From Megachile rotundata (Eukaryota > Arthropoda > Insecta > Hymenoptera > Megachilidae), in contig NW_027473318.1 in the NCBI RefSeq assembly GCF_050947335.1, forward strand, positions 1,302,001 through 1,366,000: a stretch of 64,000 nucleotides of DNA, written 5' to 3'. This document shows, piece after piece, positions 43,301-56,660 of this stretch. Each line of letters starts with the position of its first letter. The stretch's first letter is position 1. A program made the translations under genes and the position numbers. Below the pieces are notes generated by a model that did not search any database, was not told the DNA's origin, and was given only the letters and a program-made list of their open reading frames with translations.

Positions 43301-45456
43301 TACAATCTCCCAAATACAATCATACAATCACAATCATACAATCATACAATCACAATCATACAATCACAATCATACAATCACAATCATTCAATAATAATCG
43401 TACAATCACAATCGTACAATCACAATCGCACAACCACAATCAGACAATCACACTCATACAATCACAATCATACAATCACAATCATACAATCACAATCATA
43501 CCATCACAATCATACTTTCACAATCATACAATCACAATCATACAATCACAATCATACAATCACAGTCATACAATCACAATCATACAATCACAATCATACA
43601 ATCACAACCATACAATCACAATCATACAATCACAATCATACTTTCACAATCATACTATCACAATCATACAATCACAATCATACAATCACAGTCATACAAT
43701 AACAATCATATAATCACAATCATACTATCACAATCATACAATCACAATCATACAATCACAATCATATAATCACAATCATACAATCACAATCATACAATCA
43801 CAATCATACTATCACAATCATACAATCACAATCATACAATCACAATCATACAATCACAATCATACAATCACAATCATACAATCACAATCATACTATCGCA
43901 ATCATACAATCACAATCATACAATCACAATCATACGATCACAATCATACAATCACAATCATTCAATCACAATCATACATTCAAAATCATGCAATCACAAT
44001 CATACAATCACAATCATGCAATCACAATCATACTTTCACAATCATACAATCACAATCATACAATCACAATCATACAATCACAATCATACAATCACAATCA
44101 TACAATCGCAATCATACAATCGCAATCATACAATCACAATCATACAACCACAATCATACAATCGCAATCATACAATCACAATCATACAATCTCAATCATA
44201 CAATCACAATCATACAATCATAATCATACAATTACAATCATACCATCACAATCATACTATCACAATCATACAATCACAATCATACAATCACAATCATACA
44301 ATCACAATCATACAATCACAATCATACATTCAAAATCATGCAATCACAATCATACAATCACAATCATGCAATCACAATCATACAATCGCAATCATACAAT
44401 CACAATCATACAATCGCAATCATACAATTACAATCTCCCAAATACAATCTCCCAAATACAATCTCCCAGATACAATCATACAATCACAATCATACAATCA
44501 CAATCATACAATCATAGTCATACAATTACAATCATACATCACAATCATACAATCACAATCATACAATCACAATCATACAATCACAATCATACAACCACAA
44601 TCATACAATCGCAATGATACATTCAAAATCATGCAATCACAATCATACAATCACAATCATGCAATCACAATCATACAATCACAATCATACAATCACAATC
44701 ATACCATCACAATCATACTTTCACAATCATACAATCACAATCATACAATCACAATCATACAATCACAGTCATACAATCACAATCATACAATCACAATAAT
44801 ACTATCACAATCGTACAATCACAATCATACAATCACAATCATACAATCACAATCATACAATCATAATCATACAATCACAATCATACAATCACAATCATAC
44901 AATCACAATCATACAATCACAATCATACAATCACAATCATACAATCGCAAGCATACAATCAGAATCATACAATCTCAATCATACAATCACAATCATACAA
45001 TCATAATCATACAATTACATTCATACATCACAATCATACAATCACAATCATACAATCGCAATCATACAATCACAATCATAAAATCGCAATCATACAATTA
45101 CAATCTCCCAAATACAATCTCCCAAATACAATCAAACAATTACAATCATACAATCACAATCATACAATCACAATCATACAATCACAATCATACAATCACA
45201 ATCATACTATCACAATCGTACAATCACAATTGTACAATCACAATCGCACAACCACAATCAGACAATCACCATCATACAATCACAATCATACAATCACAAT
45301 CATACAATCACAATCATACAATCACAATCATACAATCACAATCATACAATCACAATCATACTTTCACCATCATACTATCACAATCATACAATCACAATCA
45401 TACAATCACAGTCATACAATAAGAATCATATAATCACAATCATACTATCACAATCA
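40395..45456. repeat. 5.1-kb higher-order unit, tandem copy 2
   Basis: It begins where copy 1 ends and repeats its whole landmark series: the AAACTTAATC marker at 42,132, the 15-bp unit at 42,988, the 8-bp unit at 43,338, and AATGATACATTC at 42,002 and 44,613. It differs by a 279-bp segment at about 41.72-42.00 kb that duplicates 39.29-39.57 kb (offset 2,431 at its right edge), by one extra consensus unit near 45.34 kb, and by scattered changes such as CATCACAATCAGAC near 41,250 and AACAATTACAATC near 45,136. Confidence 0.88.
41720..42003. repeat. 279-bp segment present only in tandem copy 2
   Basis: This segment accounts for the change of offset from 4,763 to 5,042 bp between the tandem units. 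It holds an ATTCAAAATCATGC module, three TCTCCCAAAT-type units (the third TCTCCCAGAT), CATAGTC and a 13-bp ACATCAC unit. It then ends at AATGATACATTC, the same order as 39.29-39.57 and 44.33-44.61 kb. Copy 1 instead goes directly from AATCGCAATGATAC into the shared sequence at 36.96 kb. Confidence 0.8.
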
Positions 45457-46330
45457 TACTATCACAATCATACAATCACAATCATACAATCACAATCATA
45501 TAATCACAATCATACAATCACAATCATACAATCACAATCATACAATCACAATCAAAGAATCACAATCATACAATCCCAATTATACAATCGCAAGCATACA
45601 ATCACAATCACACAATCTCAATCATACAATCACAATCATACAATCACAATCATACAATCGTAATCATACAATTACAATCATACATCACAATCATACAATC
45701 ACAATCATACAATCACAATCATACTTTCACCCTCATACTATCACAATCATACAATCACAATCATACAATCACAATCATACAATCACAATCATACAATCAC
45801 AATCATACAATCGCAATCATACAATCACAATCGTACAATCACAATCGTACAATCACAATCGCGCAACCACAATCAGACAATCACAATCATACAATCACAA
45901 TCATACAATCACAATCATACAATCACAATCATACAATCACAATCATACAATCACAATCATACAATCACAAAAATACAATCATAATTATACAATCACAATC
46001 ATACAATCGCAATCATACAATCACAATCATACAATCGCAATCATACAATTACAATCATACAATCGCAATCATACAATTACAATCTCCCAAATACAATCTC
46101 CCAAATACAATCTCCCAAATACAATCATACAATCACAATCATACGATCACAATCATACAATCACAATCATACAATCACAATCATACTATCACAATCATAC
46201 AATCACAATCATACAAGCACAATCATACAATCACAATCATACAACCACAATCATACAATCGCAATCATACATTCAAAATCATGCAATCACAATCATACAA
46301 TCACAATCATGCAATCACAATCATACAATC
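44940..46330. repeat. HOR-B block, copy 2
   Basis: Collinear with 33.25-34.67 kb (offset about 11,665-11,679), 57.36-58.75 kb (12,415-12,429) and 62.20-63.57 kb. It shows CGCAAGC near 44,945, ACAATTGTAC near 45,226, CAAAGAATCAC near 45,554, CTTTCACCCTC near 45,722 and AATCGCGC near 45,860. Its first 0.5 kb overlaps the end of the tandem unit, where copy 1 carries only a partial HOR-B. Confidence 0.85.
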
Positions 46331-46820
46331 AGAATCGTACAATCACAATCATTCAATAACAATCGTACAATCACAATCGTACAATCACAATCGCACAACC
46401 ACAATCAGACAATCGCAATCATACAATCACAATCATACAATCACAATCATACAATCACAATCATACAATCACAATCATACTTTCACCATCATACTATCAC
46501 AATCATACAATCACAATCATACAATCACAGTCATACAATAACAATCATATAATCACAATCATACTATCACAATCATACTATCACAATCATACAATCACAA
46601 TCATACAATCACAATCATATAATCACAATCATACAATCACAATCATACAATCACAATCATACAATCACAATCAAAGAATCACAATCATACAATCCCAATT
46701 ATACAATCGCAAGCATACAATCACGATCACACAATCTCAATCATACAATCACAATCATACAATCACAGTCATACAATCGTAATCATACAATTACAATCAT
46801 ACTATCACAATCATACAATC
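46330..46820. repeat. Array segment following HOR-B copy 2
   Basis: No gene. It contains AATCAGAATCGTAC, CATTCAATAACAATCG, ACTTTCACCATC, CAAAGAATCAC near 46,673 and CACGATCAC near 46,722. It matches 58.74-59.22 kb at an offset of 12,415 bp, so the right-hand extension of HOR-B is shared by at least copies 2, 3 and 4. Confidence 0.8.
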
Positions 46821-48710
46821 ACAATCATACAATCACAATCATACAATCACAATCATACTTTCACCATCATACTATCACAATCATACAATCACAATCATAC
46901 AATCGCAGTCATACAATAACAATCATATAATCACAATCATACTATCACAATCATACTATCACAATCATACAATCACAATCATACAATCACACTCATATAA
47001 TCGCAATCATACAATTACAATCATACAATGGCAATCATACAATTACAATCTCCCAAATACAATCTCCCAAATACAATCTCCCAAATACAATCATACAATC
47101 ACAATCATACGATCACAATCATACAATCACAATCATACTTTCATAATCATACAATCACAATCATACAATCACAATCATACAATCACAGTCATACAATCAC
47201 AATCATACAATCACAATCATACTAACATAATCATACAATCACAATCATACAATCACAATCATACAATCACAATCATACAATCGCAATCATACAATTACAA
47301 TCTCCCAAATACAATCTCCCAAATACAATCTCCCAAATACAATCATACAATCACAATCATACAATCACAATCATGCAATCACAATCATACAATCACAATC
47401 ATACTATCACAATCATACAATCACAATCATACAATCACAATCATACAATCACAATCATACAACCACAATCATACAATCGCAATCATACATTCAAAATCAT
47501 GCAATCACAATCATACAATCACAATCATGCAATCACAATCATACAATCACAATCATACAATCACAATCATACAATCGCAAGCATACAATCACAATCATAC
47601 AATCTCAATCATACAATCACAATCATACAATCATAATCATACGATTACAGTCATACATCACAATCATACAATCACAATCATACAATCGCAATCATACAAT
47701 CACAATCATACAATCGCAATCATACAATTACAATCTCCCAAATACAATCTCCCAAATACAATCTCCCAAATACAATCAAACAATCACAATCATACAATCA
47801 CAATCATACAATCACAATCATACAATCACAATCATACTATCACAATCGTACAGTCACAATCGTACAATCACAATCGCACAACCACAATCAGACAATCACA
47901 ATCATACAATCACAATCATACAATCACAATCATACAATCACAATCATACAATCACAATCATACTTTCACAATCATACTATCACAATCATACAATCACAAT
48001 TATACAATCACAGTCATACAATAACAATCATATAATCACAATCATACTATCACAATCATACAATCACAATCATACAATCACAATCATACAATCACAATCA
48101 TACAATCGCAATCATACAATTACAATCTCCCAAATACAATCTCCCAAATACAATCTCCCAAATACAATCATACAATCACAATCATACAATCACAATCATG
48201 CAATCACAATCATACAATCACAATCATACTATCACAATCATACAATCACAATCATACAATCACAATCACACGATCACAATCATACAATCACAATCATTCA
48301 ATCACAATCATACATTCAAAATGATGCAATCACAATCATACAATCGCAATCACGCAATCACAATCATACAATCATATTCATACAATCACAATCATACAAT
48401 CACAATCATACAATCACAATCATACAATCACAATCATACAATCACAATCATACAATCACAATCATACAATCACAATCATACAATCACAATCATACAATCA
48501 CATTCATACAATCGCAAGCATACAATCACAATCATACAATCTCAATAATACAATCACAATCATACAATCATAATCATACAATTACAATCATACATCACAA
48601 TCATACAATCACAATCATACAATCGCAATCATACAATTACAATATCCCAAATACAATCTCCCAAATACAATCATACAATCACAATCATACAATCACAATC
48701 ATACAATCAC
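46820..48710. repeat. 1.9-kb block, copy 1 (offset 2,336 bp)
   Basis: Collinear with 49,150-51,050, with no offset change noticed across the block. Landmarks are ACTTTCACCATC at 46,857, CGCAGTC at 46,904, ACAATGGCAATC near 47,027, CTTTCATAATC, ACTAACATAATC near 47,221, CATACGATTACAGTC, AATGATGCAATC near 48,320, AATCACGCAATC near 48,347 and CTCAATAATAC. The middle also matches 34.65-35.24 kb. Confidence 0.88.
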
Positions 48711-49390
48711 AATCATACTATCACAATCGTACAATCACAATTGTACAATCACAATCGCACAACCACAATCAGACAATCGCAATCATACAATCACAATCAT
48801 ACAATCACAATCATACAATCACAATCATACAATCACAATCATACAATCACAAAAATACAATCATAATTATACAATCACAATCATACAATCGCAATCATAC
48901 AATCACAATCATACAATCGCAATCATACAATTACAATCATACAATCGCAATCATACAATTACAATCTCCCAAATACAATCTCCCAAATACAATCATACAA
49001 TCACAATCATACGATCACAATCATACAATCACAATCATACTATCACAATCGTACAATCACAATTGTACAATCACAATCGCACAACCACAATCAGACAATC
49101 ACCATCATACAATCACAATCATACAATCACAATCATACAATCACAATCATACAATCACAATCATACAATCACAATCATACAATCACAATCATACTTTCAC
49201 CATCATACTATCACAATCATACAATCACAATCATACAATCGCAGTCATACAATAACAATCATATAATCACAATCATACTATCACAATCATACTATCACAA
49301 TCATACAATCACAATCATACAATCACACTCATATAATCGCAATCATACAATTACAATCATACAATGGCAATCATACAATTACAATCTCCC
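48710..49390. repeat. Segment between the 1.9-kb copies, shared with 59.4 kb
   Basis: No gene. The part 48,750-49,390 is collinear with 59,417-60,057 at an offset of 10,667 bp: AATCAGACAATCGC, CACAAAAATACAATC near 48,850, ACAATTGTAC near 49,061, CACCATCATAC and CGCAGTC at 49,240. The partner continues with ACAATTTCCCAAAT where this copy has ACAATCTCCCAAAT, and there the match ends. Confidence 0.82.
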
Positions 49391-51050
49391 AAATACAATC
49401 TCCCAAATACAATCTCCCAAATACAATCATACAATCACAATCATACGATCACAATCATACAATCACAATCATACTTTCATAATCATACAATCACAATCAT
49501 ACAATCACAATCATACAATCACAGTCATACAATCACAATCATACAATCACAATCATACTAACATAATCATACAATCACAATCATACAATCACAATCATAC
49601 AATCACAATCATACAATCGCAATCATACAATTACAATCTCCCAAATACAATCTCCCAAATACAATCTCCCAAATACAATCATACAATCACAATCATACAA
49701 TCACAATCATGCAATCACAATCATACAATCACAATCATACTATCACAATCATACAATCACAATCATACAATCACAATCATACAATCACAATCATACAACC
49801 ACAATCATACAATCGCAATCATACATTCAAAATCATGCAATCACAATCATACAATCACAATCATGCAATCACAATCATACAATCACAATCATACAATCAC
49901 AATCATACAATCGCAAGCATACAATCACAATCATACAATCTCAATCATACAATCACAATCATACAATCATAATCATACGATTACAGTCATACATCACAAT
50001 CATACAATCACAATCATACAATCGCAATCATACAATCACAATCATACAATCGCAATCATACAATTACAATCTCCCAAATACAATCTCCCAAATACAATCT
50101 CCCAAATACAATCAAACAATCACAATCATACAATCACAATCATACAATCACAATCATACAATCACAATCATACTATCACAATCGTACAGTCACAATCGTA
50201 CAATCACAATCGCACAACCACAATCAGACAATCACAATCATACAATCACAATCATACAATCACAATCATACAATCACAATCATACAATCACAATCATACT
50301 TTCACAATCATACTATCACAATCATACAATCACAATTATACAATCACAGTCATACAATAACAATCATATAATCACAATCATACTATCACAATCATACAAT
50401 CACAATCATACAATCACAATCATACAATCACAATCATACAATCGCAATCATACAATTACAATCTCCCAAATACAATCTCCCAAATACAATCTCCCAAATA
50501 CAATCATACAATCACAATCATACAATCACAATCATGCAATCACAATCATACAATCACAATCATACTATCACAATCATACAATCACAATCATACAATCACA
50601 ATCACACGATCACAATCATACAATCACAATCATTCAATCACAATCATACATTCAAAATGATGCAATCACAATCATACAATCGCAATCACGCAATCACAAT
50701 CATACAATCATATTCATACAATCACAATCATACAATCACAATCATACAATCACAATCATACAATCACAATCATACAATCACAATCATACAATCACAATCA
50801 TACAATCACAATCATACAATCACAATCATACAATCACATTCATACAATCGCAAGCATACAATCACAATCATACAATCTCAATAATACAATCACAATCATA
50901 CAATCATAATCATACAATTACAATCATACATCACAATCATACAATCACAATCATACAATCGCAATCATACAATTACAATATCCCAAATACAATCTCCCAA
51001 ATACAATCATACAATCACAATCATACAATCACAATCATACAATCACAATC
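49150..51050. repeat. 1.9-kb block, copy 2
   Basis: This is the second copy of 46.82-48.71 kb, with the same rare units at +2,336 bp (CGCAGTC at 49,240, ACTAACATAATC near 49,557, AATGATGCAATC near 50,656, AATCACGCAATC near 50,683). I saw no private substitutions over most of its length, so it is probably one of the most recent duplications in the window. Confidence 0.88.
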
Positions 51051-52060
51051 ATACAATCACAATCATACAATCACAATCATACAATGATAATCATACAATT
51101 ACAATCATACATCACAATCATACAATCACAATCATACAATCGCAATCATACAATCACAATCATACAATCGCAATCATACAATTACAATCTCCCAAATACA
51201 ATCTCCCAAATACAATCCCCCAAATACAATCATACAATCACAATCATACAATCACAATCATACAATCACAATCATACAATCACAATCATACTATCACAAT
51301 CATACAATCACAATCATACAATCACAATCATACAATCACAATCATACAACCACAATCATACAATCGCAATCATACATTCAAAATCATGCAATCCCAATCA
51401 TACAATCACAATCATGCAATCACAATCATACAATCAGAATCATACAATCACAATCATTCAATAATAATCGTACAACCACAATCGTTCAATCACAATCACA
51501 CAACCACAATCAGACAATCACACTCATACAATCACAATCATACAATCACAATCATACCATCACAATCATACTTTCACAATCATACAATCACAATCATACA
51601 ATCACAATCATACAATCACAGTCATACAATCACAATCATACAATCACAATCATACTATCACGATCATACAATCACAATCATACAATCACAATCATACTAT
51701 CACAATCATACAATCACAATCATACAATCACAATCATAAAATCACAATCATACAACCACAATCATACAATCGCCATCATACATTCAAAATCATGCAATCA
51801 CAATCATACAATCACAATCATGCAATCACAATCATACAATCAGAATCATACAATCACAATCATTCAATAACAATCGTACAATCACAATCGTACAATCACA
51901 ATCGCACAACCACAAGCATACAATCACAATCATACAATCACAATCATACAATCTCAATCATACAATCACAATCATACAATCATAATCATACAATTACAGT
52001 CATACATCACAATCATACAATCACAATCATACAATCGCAATCATACAATTACAATCTCCC
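51050..52060. repeat. Array segment related to 35.4-36.3 kb
   Basis: No gene. From about 51,445 it is collinear with 35,500-36,110 at an offset of 15,945 bp: CGTACAACCACAATCGTTC, ATCGCCATCATAC, AATCAGAATC, CATTCAATAACAATCG and AACCACAAGC. Private units include ACAATGATAATC near 51,082, AATCCCCCAAATAC near 51,217 and CACGATCATAC near 51,661. Confidence 0.78.
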
Positions 52061-53360
52061 AAATACAATCTCCCAAATACAATCAAACAATCACAATCAT
52101 ACAATCACAATCATACAATCACAATCATACAATCACAATCATACTATCACAATCGTACAATCACAATCGTACAATCACAATCGCACAACCACAATCAGAC
52201 AATCACATTCCTACAATCACAATCATACAATCACAATCATACAATCACAATCATACAATCACAATCATACAATCACAATCATACAATAACAATCATATAA
52301 TCACAATCATACTATCACAATCATACTTTCACCATCATACTATCACAATCATACAATCACAATCATACAATCACAGTCATACAATAACAATCATACAATC
52401 ACAATCATACAATCACAATCATACAATCACAATCATACAATCACAATCATACTATCACAATCGTACAATCACAATTGTACAATCACAATCGCACAACCAC
52501 AATCAGACAATCACAATCATACAATCACAATCATACAATCACAATCATACAATCACAATCATACAATCACAATCATACTTTCACCATCATACTATCACAA
52601 TCATACAATCACAATCATACAATCACAGTCATACAATAACAATCATATAATCACAATCATACTATCACAATCATATTATCACAATCATACAATCACAATC
52701 ATACAATCACAATCATATAATCACAATCATACAATCACAATCATACAATCACAATCATACAATCACAATCAAAGAATCACAATCATACAATCCCAATCAT
52801 ACAATCGCAAGCATACAATCACAATCATACAATCTCAATCATACAATCACAAACATACAATCACAATCATACAATCATAGTCATACAATTACAATCATAC
52901 ATCACAATCATACAATCACAATCATACAATCGCAATCATACAATTACAATATCCCAAATACAATCTCCCAAATACAATCATACAATCACAATCATACATA
53001 CACAATCATACAATCACAATCATACAATCGCAATCATACAATCGCAATCATACAATTACAATATCCCAAATACAATCTCCCAAATACAATCATACAATCA
53101 CAATCATACAATCACAATCATACAATCACAATCATACAATCACAATCATACAATCACAATCATACAATCACAATCATACAATCACAATCATACAATCGCA
53201 ATCATACAATTACAATATCCCAAACACCATCTCCCAAATACAATCTCCCAAATACAATCTCCCAAATAAAATCATACAATCACAATCATACAATCACAAT
53301 CATACAATCACAATCATACAATCACAATCATACAATCACAATCATACAATCACAATCATA
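52060..53360. repeat. 1.3-kb block, copy 1 (offset 7,997 bp)
   Basis: Collinear with 60,057-61,357 at a constant offset of 7,997 bp at both checked ends (ATTCCTAC at 52,207 and 60,204; CAAACACCATC at 53,221 and 61,218). Shared rare units include CATATTATCAC, CAAAGAATCAC, ACAAACATACAATC, ACATACACAATC and TCTCCCAAATAAAATC. The partner has AATAACCC where this copy has AATATCCC near 53,058. Confidence 0.87.
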
Positions 53361-53960
53361 CAATCACAATCATACTTTCACAATCATACAATCACAATCA
53401 TACAATCACAATCATACAATCACAGTCATACAATCACAGTCATACAATCACAATCTTACTATCACAATCATACAATCACAATCATACAATCACAATCATA
53501 CAATTACAATCTCCCAAATACAATCTCCCAAATACAATCACCCAAATACAATCATACAATCACATTCATACAATCATAATCATACAATCACAATCATACA
53601 ATCACAATCATACAATCACAATCATACAATCACAATCATGCAATCACAATCATACAATCACAATCATACAATCACAATCATACAATCACAATCATACAAT
53701 CACAATCATACAATCACAATCATACATTCAAAATCATGCAATCACAATCATACAATCACAATCATGCAATCACAATCATACAATCATAATCATGCAATCA
53801 CAATCATACAATCACAATCGTACAATCACAATCGTACAATCACAATCGCACAACCACAATCATACAATCGTAATCATACAATCACAATCATACTTTCACA
53901 ATCATACAATCACAATCATACAATCACAATCATACAATCACAATCATACAATCACAATCA
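53360..53960. repeat. Left-type island inside the right half
   Basis: No gene. It carries the order ACTTTC, two CACAGTC units, two TCTCCCAAAT units with ATCACCCAAATAC, ACATTCATACAATCATAATC, ATTCAAAATCATGC modules and a CpG module followed by ACAATCGTAATC. This is the arrangement at 13.4-13.9 and 15.1-15.6 kb, and otherwise rare after 32 kb. It has a private AATCTTACTATC near 53,452. It looks like a piece of left-type array placed within right-type sequence. Confidence 0.75.
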
Positions 53961-54775
53961 TACAATCGCAATCATACAATCACAATCATACAATCACAAC
54001 CATACAATCGCAATCATACAATTACAATATCCCAAATACAATCTCCCAAATACAGTCATACAATCACAATCATACAATCACAATCATACAATCAAAATCA
54101 CACAATCGCATTCATACAATCGCAATCATACAATCACAATCATACAATCGCAATCATACAATTACAATCTCCCAAATACAATCTCCCAAATACAATCATA
54201 CAATCACAATCATACAATCATACAATCACAATCATACAATCACAATCATACAATCACAATCATTCAATAATAATCGTACAATCACAATCGTACAATCACA
54301 ATCGCACAACCACAATCAGACAATCACACTCATACAATCACAATCATACAATCACAATCATACAATCACAATCATACCATCACAATCATACTTTCACAAT
54401 CATACAATCACAATCATACAATCACAATCATACAATCACAGTCATACAATCACAATCATACAATCACAATCATACAATCACAACCATACAATCACAATCA
54501 TACAATCACAATCATACTTTCACAATCATACTATCACAATCATACAATCACAATCATACAATCACAGTCATACAATAACAATCATATAATCACAATCATA
54601 CTATCACAATCATACAATCACAATCATACAATCACAATCATATAATCACAATCATACAATCACAATCATACAATCACAATCATACTATCACAATCATACA
54701 ATCACAATCATACAATCACAATCATACAATCACAATCATACAATCACAATCATACAATCACAATCATACTATCGC
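53960..54775. repeat. Derived HOR-A fragment, copy 1
   Basis: Collinear with 55,100-55,911 at 1,136 bp offset and with 38.05-38.87 kb. It includes AACCATACAATCGC, AATATCCC, ACAGTCATAC at 54,053, the 8-bp unit at 54,214, the CAATAATAATCG module, CAATAACAATCATATAATC and ACTATCGC at 54,769. It lacks the 15-bp unit. Confidence 0.85.
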
Positions 54776-55095
54776 AACCATACAATCGCAATCATACAAT
54801 TACAATATCCCAAATACAATCTCCCAAATACAGTCATACAATCACAATCATACAATCACAATCATACAATCAAAATCACACAATCGCATTCATACAATCG
54901 CAATCATACAATCACAATCATACAATCGCAATCATACAATTACAATCTCCCAAATACAATCTCCCAAATACAATCATACAATCACAATCATACAATCATA
55001 CAATCACAATCATACTTTCACAATCATACAATCACAATCATACAATCACAATCATACAATCACAATCATACAATCACAATCATACAATCACAATC
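54776..55095. repeat. Derived HOR-A fragment, truncated middle copy
   Basis: After ACTATCGCA the sequence reads ACCATACAATCGC rather than ATCATACAATC, which is the start of another copy of the same fragment (AATATCCC, ACAGTCATAC at 54,831, 8-bp unit at 54,992). It then jumps at about 55,010 to ACTTTCACAATC and a short consensus run before the next full copy. This is a chimeric junction followed by an internally deleted copy. Confidence 0.8.
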
Positions 55096-55920
55096 ATACA
55101 ATCGCAATCATACAATCACAATCATACAATCACAACCATACAATCGCAATCATACAATTACAATATCCCAAATACAATCTCCCAAATACAGTCATACAAT
55201 CACAATCATACAATCACAATCATACAATCAAAATCACACAATCGCATTCATACAATCGCAATCATACAATCACAATCATACAATCGCAATCATACAATTA
55301 CAATCTCCCAAATACAATCTCCCAAATACAATCATACAATCACAATCATACAATCATACAATCACAATCATACAATCACAATCATACAATCACAATCATT
55401 CAATAATAATCGTACAATCACAATCGTACAATCACAATCGCACAACCACAATCAGACAATCACACTCATACAATCACAATCATACAATCACAATCATACA
55501 ATCACAATCATACCATCACAATCATACTTTCACAATCATACAATCACAATCATACAATCACAATCATACAATCACAGTCATACAATCACAATCATACAAT
55601 CACAATCATACAATCACAACCATACAATCACAATCATACAATCACAATCATACTTTCACAATCATACTATCACAATCATACAATCACAATCATACAATCA
55701 CAGTCATACAATAACAATCATATAATCACAATCATACTATCACAATCATACAATCACAATCATACAATCACAATCATATAATCACAATCATACAATCACA
55801 ATCATACAATCACAATCATACTATCACAATCATACAATCACAATCATACAATCACAATCATACAATCACAATCATACAATCACAATCATACAATCACAAT
55901 CATACTATCGCAATCATACA
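55096..55920. repeat. Derived HOR-A fragment, copy 2
   Basis: A full repeat of 53.96-54.78 kb, with ACAGTCATAC at 55,189, the 8-bp unit at 55,350 and ACTATCGC at 55,905. Here ACTATCGC is followed by the expected AATCATACAATC, and the block continues into the 55.92-56.77 kb sequence shared with 32.2-33.0 kb. Confidence 0.85.
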
Positions 55921-56660
55921 ATCACAATCATACAATCACAATCATACGATCACAATCATACAATCACAATCATTCAATCACAATCATACATTCAAAATCA
56001 TGCAATCACAATCATACAATCACAATCATGCAATCACAATCATACTTTCACAATCATACAATCACAATCATACAATCACAATCATACAATCACAATCATA
56101 CAATCACAATCATACAATCGCAATCATACAATCGCAATCATACAATCACAATCATACAACCACAATCATACAATCGCAATCATACAATCACAATCATACA
56201 ATCTCAATCATACAATCACAATCATACAATCATAATCATACAATTACAATCATACATCACAATCATACAATCACAATCATACAATCGCAATCATACAATC
56301 ACAATCATACAATCGCAATCATACAATCACAATCATACAATCTCAATCATACAATCACAATCATAGAATCATAATCATACAATTACAATCATACATCACA
56401 ATCATACAATCACAATCATACAATCGCAATCATACAATCACAATCATACAATCTCAATCATACAATCACAATCATACAACCACAATCAGACAATCACAAT
56501 CATACAACCACAATCATACAATCACATTCATACAGTCGCAAGCATACAATCACAATCATACAATCTCAATCATACAATCACAATCATACAATCATAATCA
56601 TACAACTACAATCATACATCACAATCATACAATCACAATCATACAATCATAATCATACAA
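55920..56660. repeat. Block shared with 32.2-33.0 kb
   Basis: No gene. Collinear with 32.2-32.9 kb, and over its first 0.3 kb also with 38.87-39.2 and 43.91-44.22 kb. It includes CATTCAATC, ATTCAAAATCATGC near 55,991, several 13-bp ACATCAC units, CATAGAATC near 56,364 and CAGTCGCAAGC near 56,534. A private change is ACAACTACAATC near 56,603. Confidence 0.8.
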
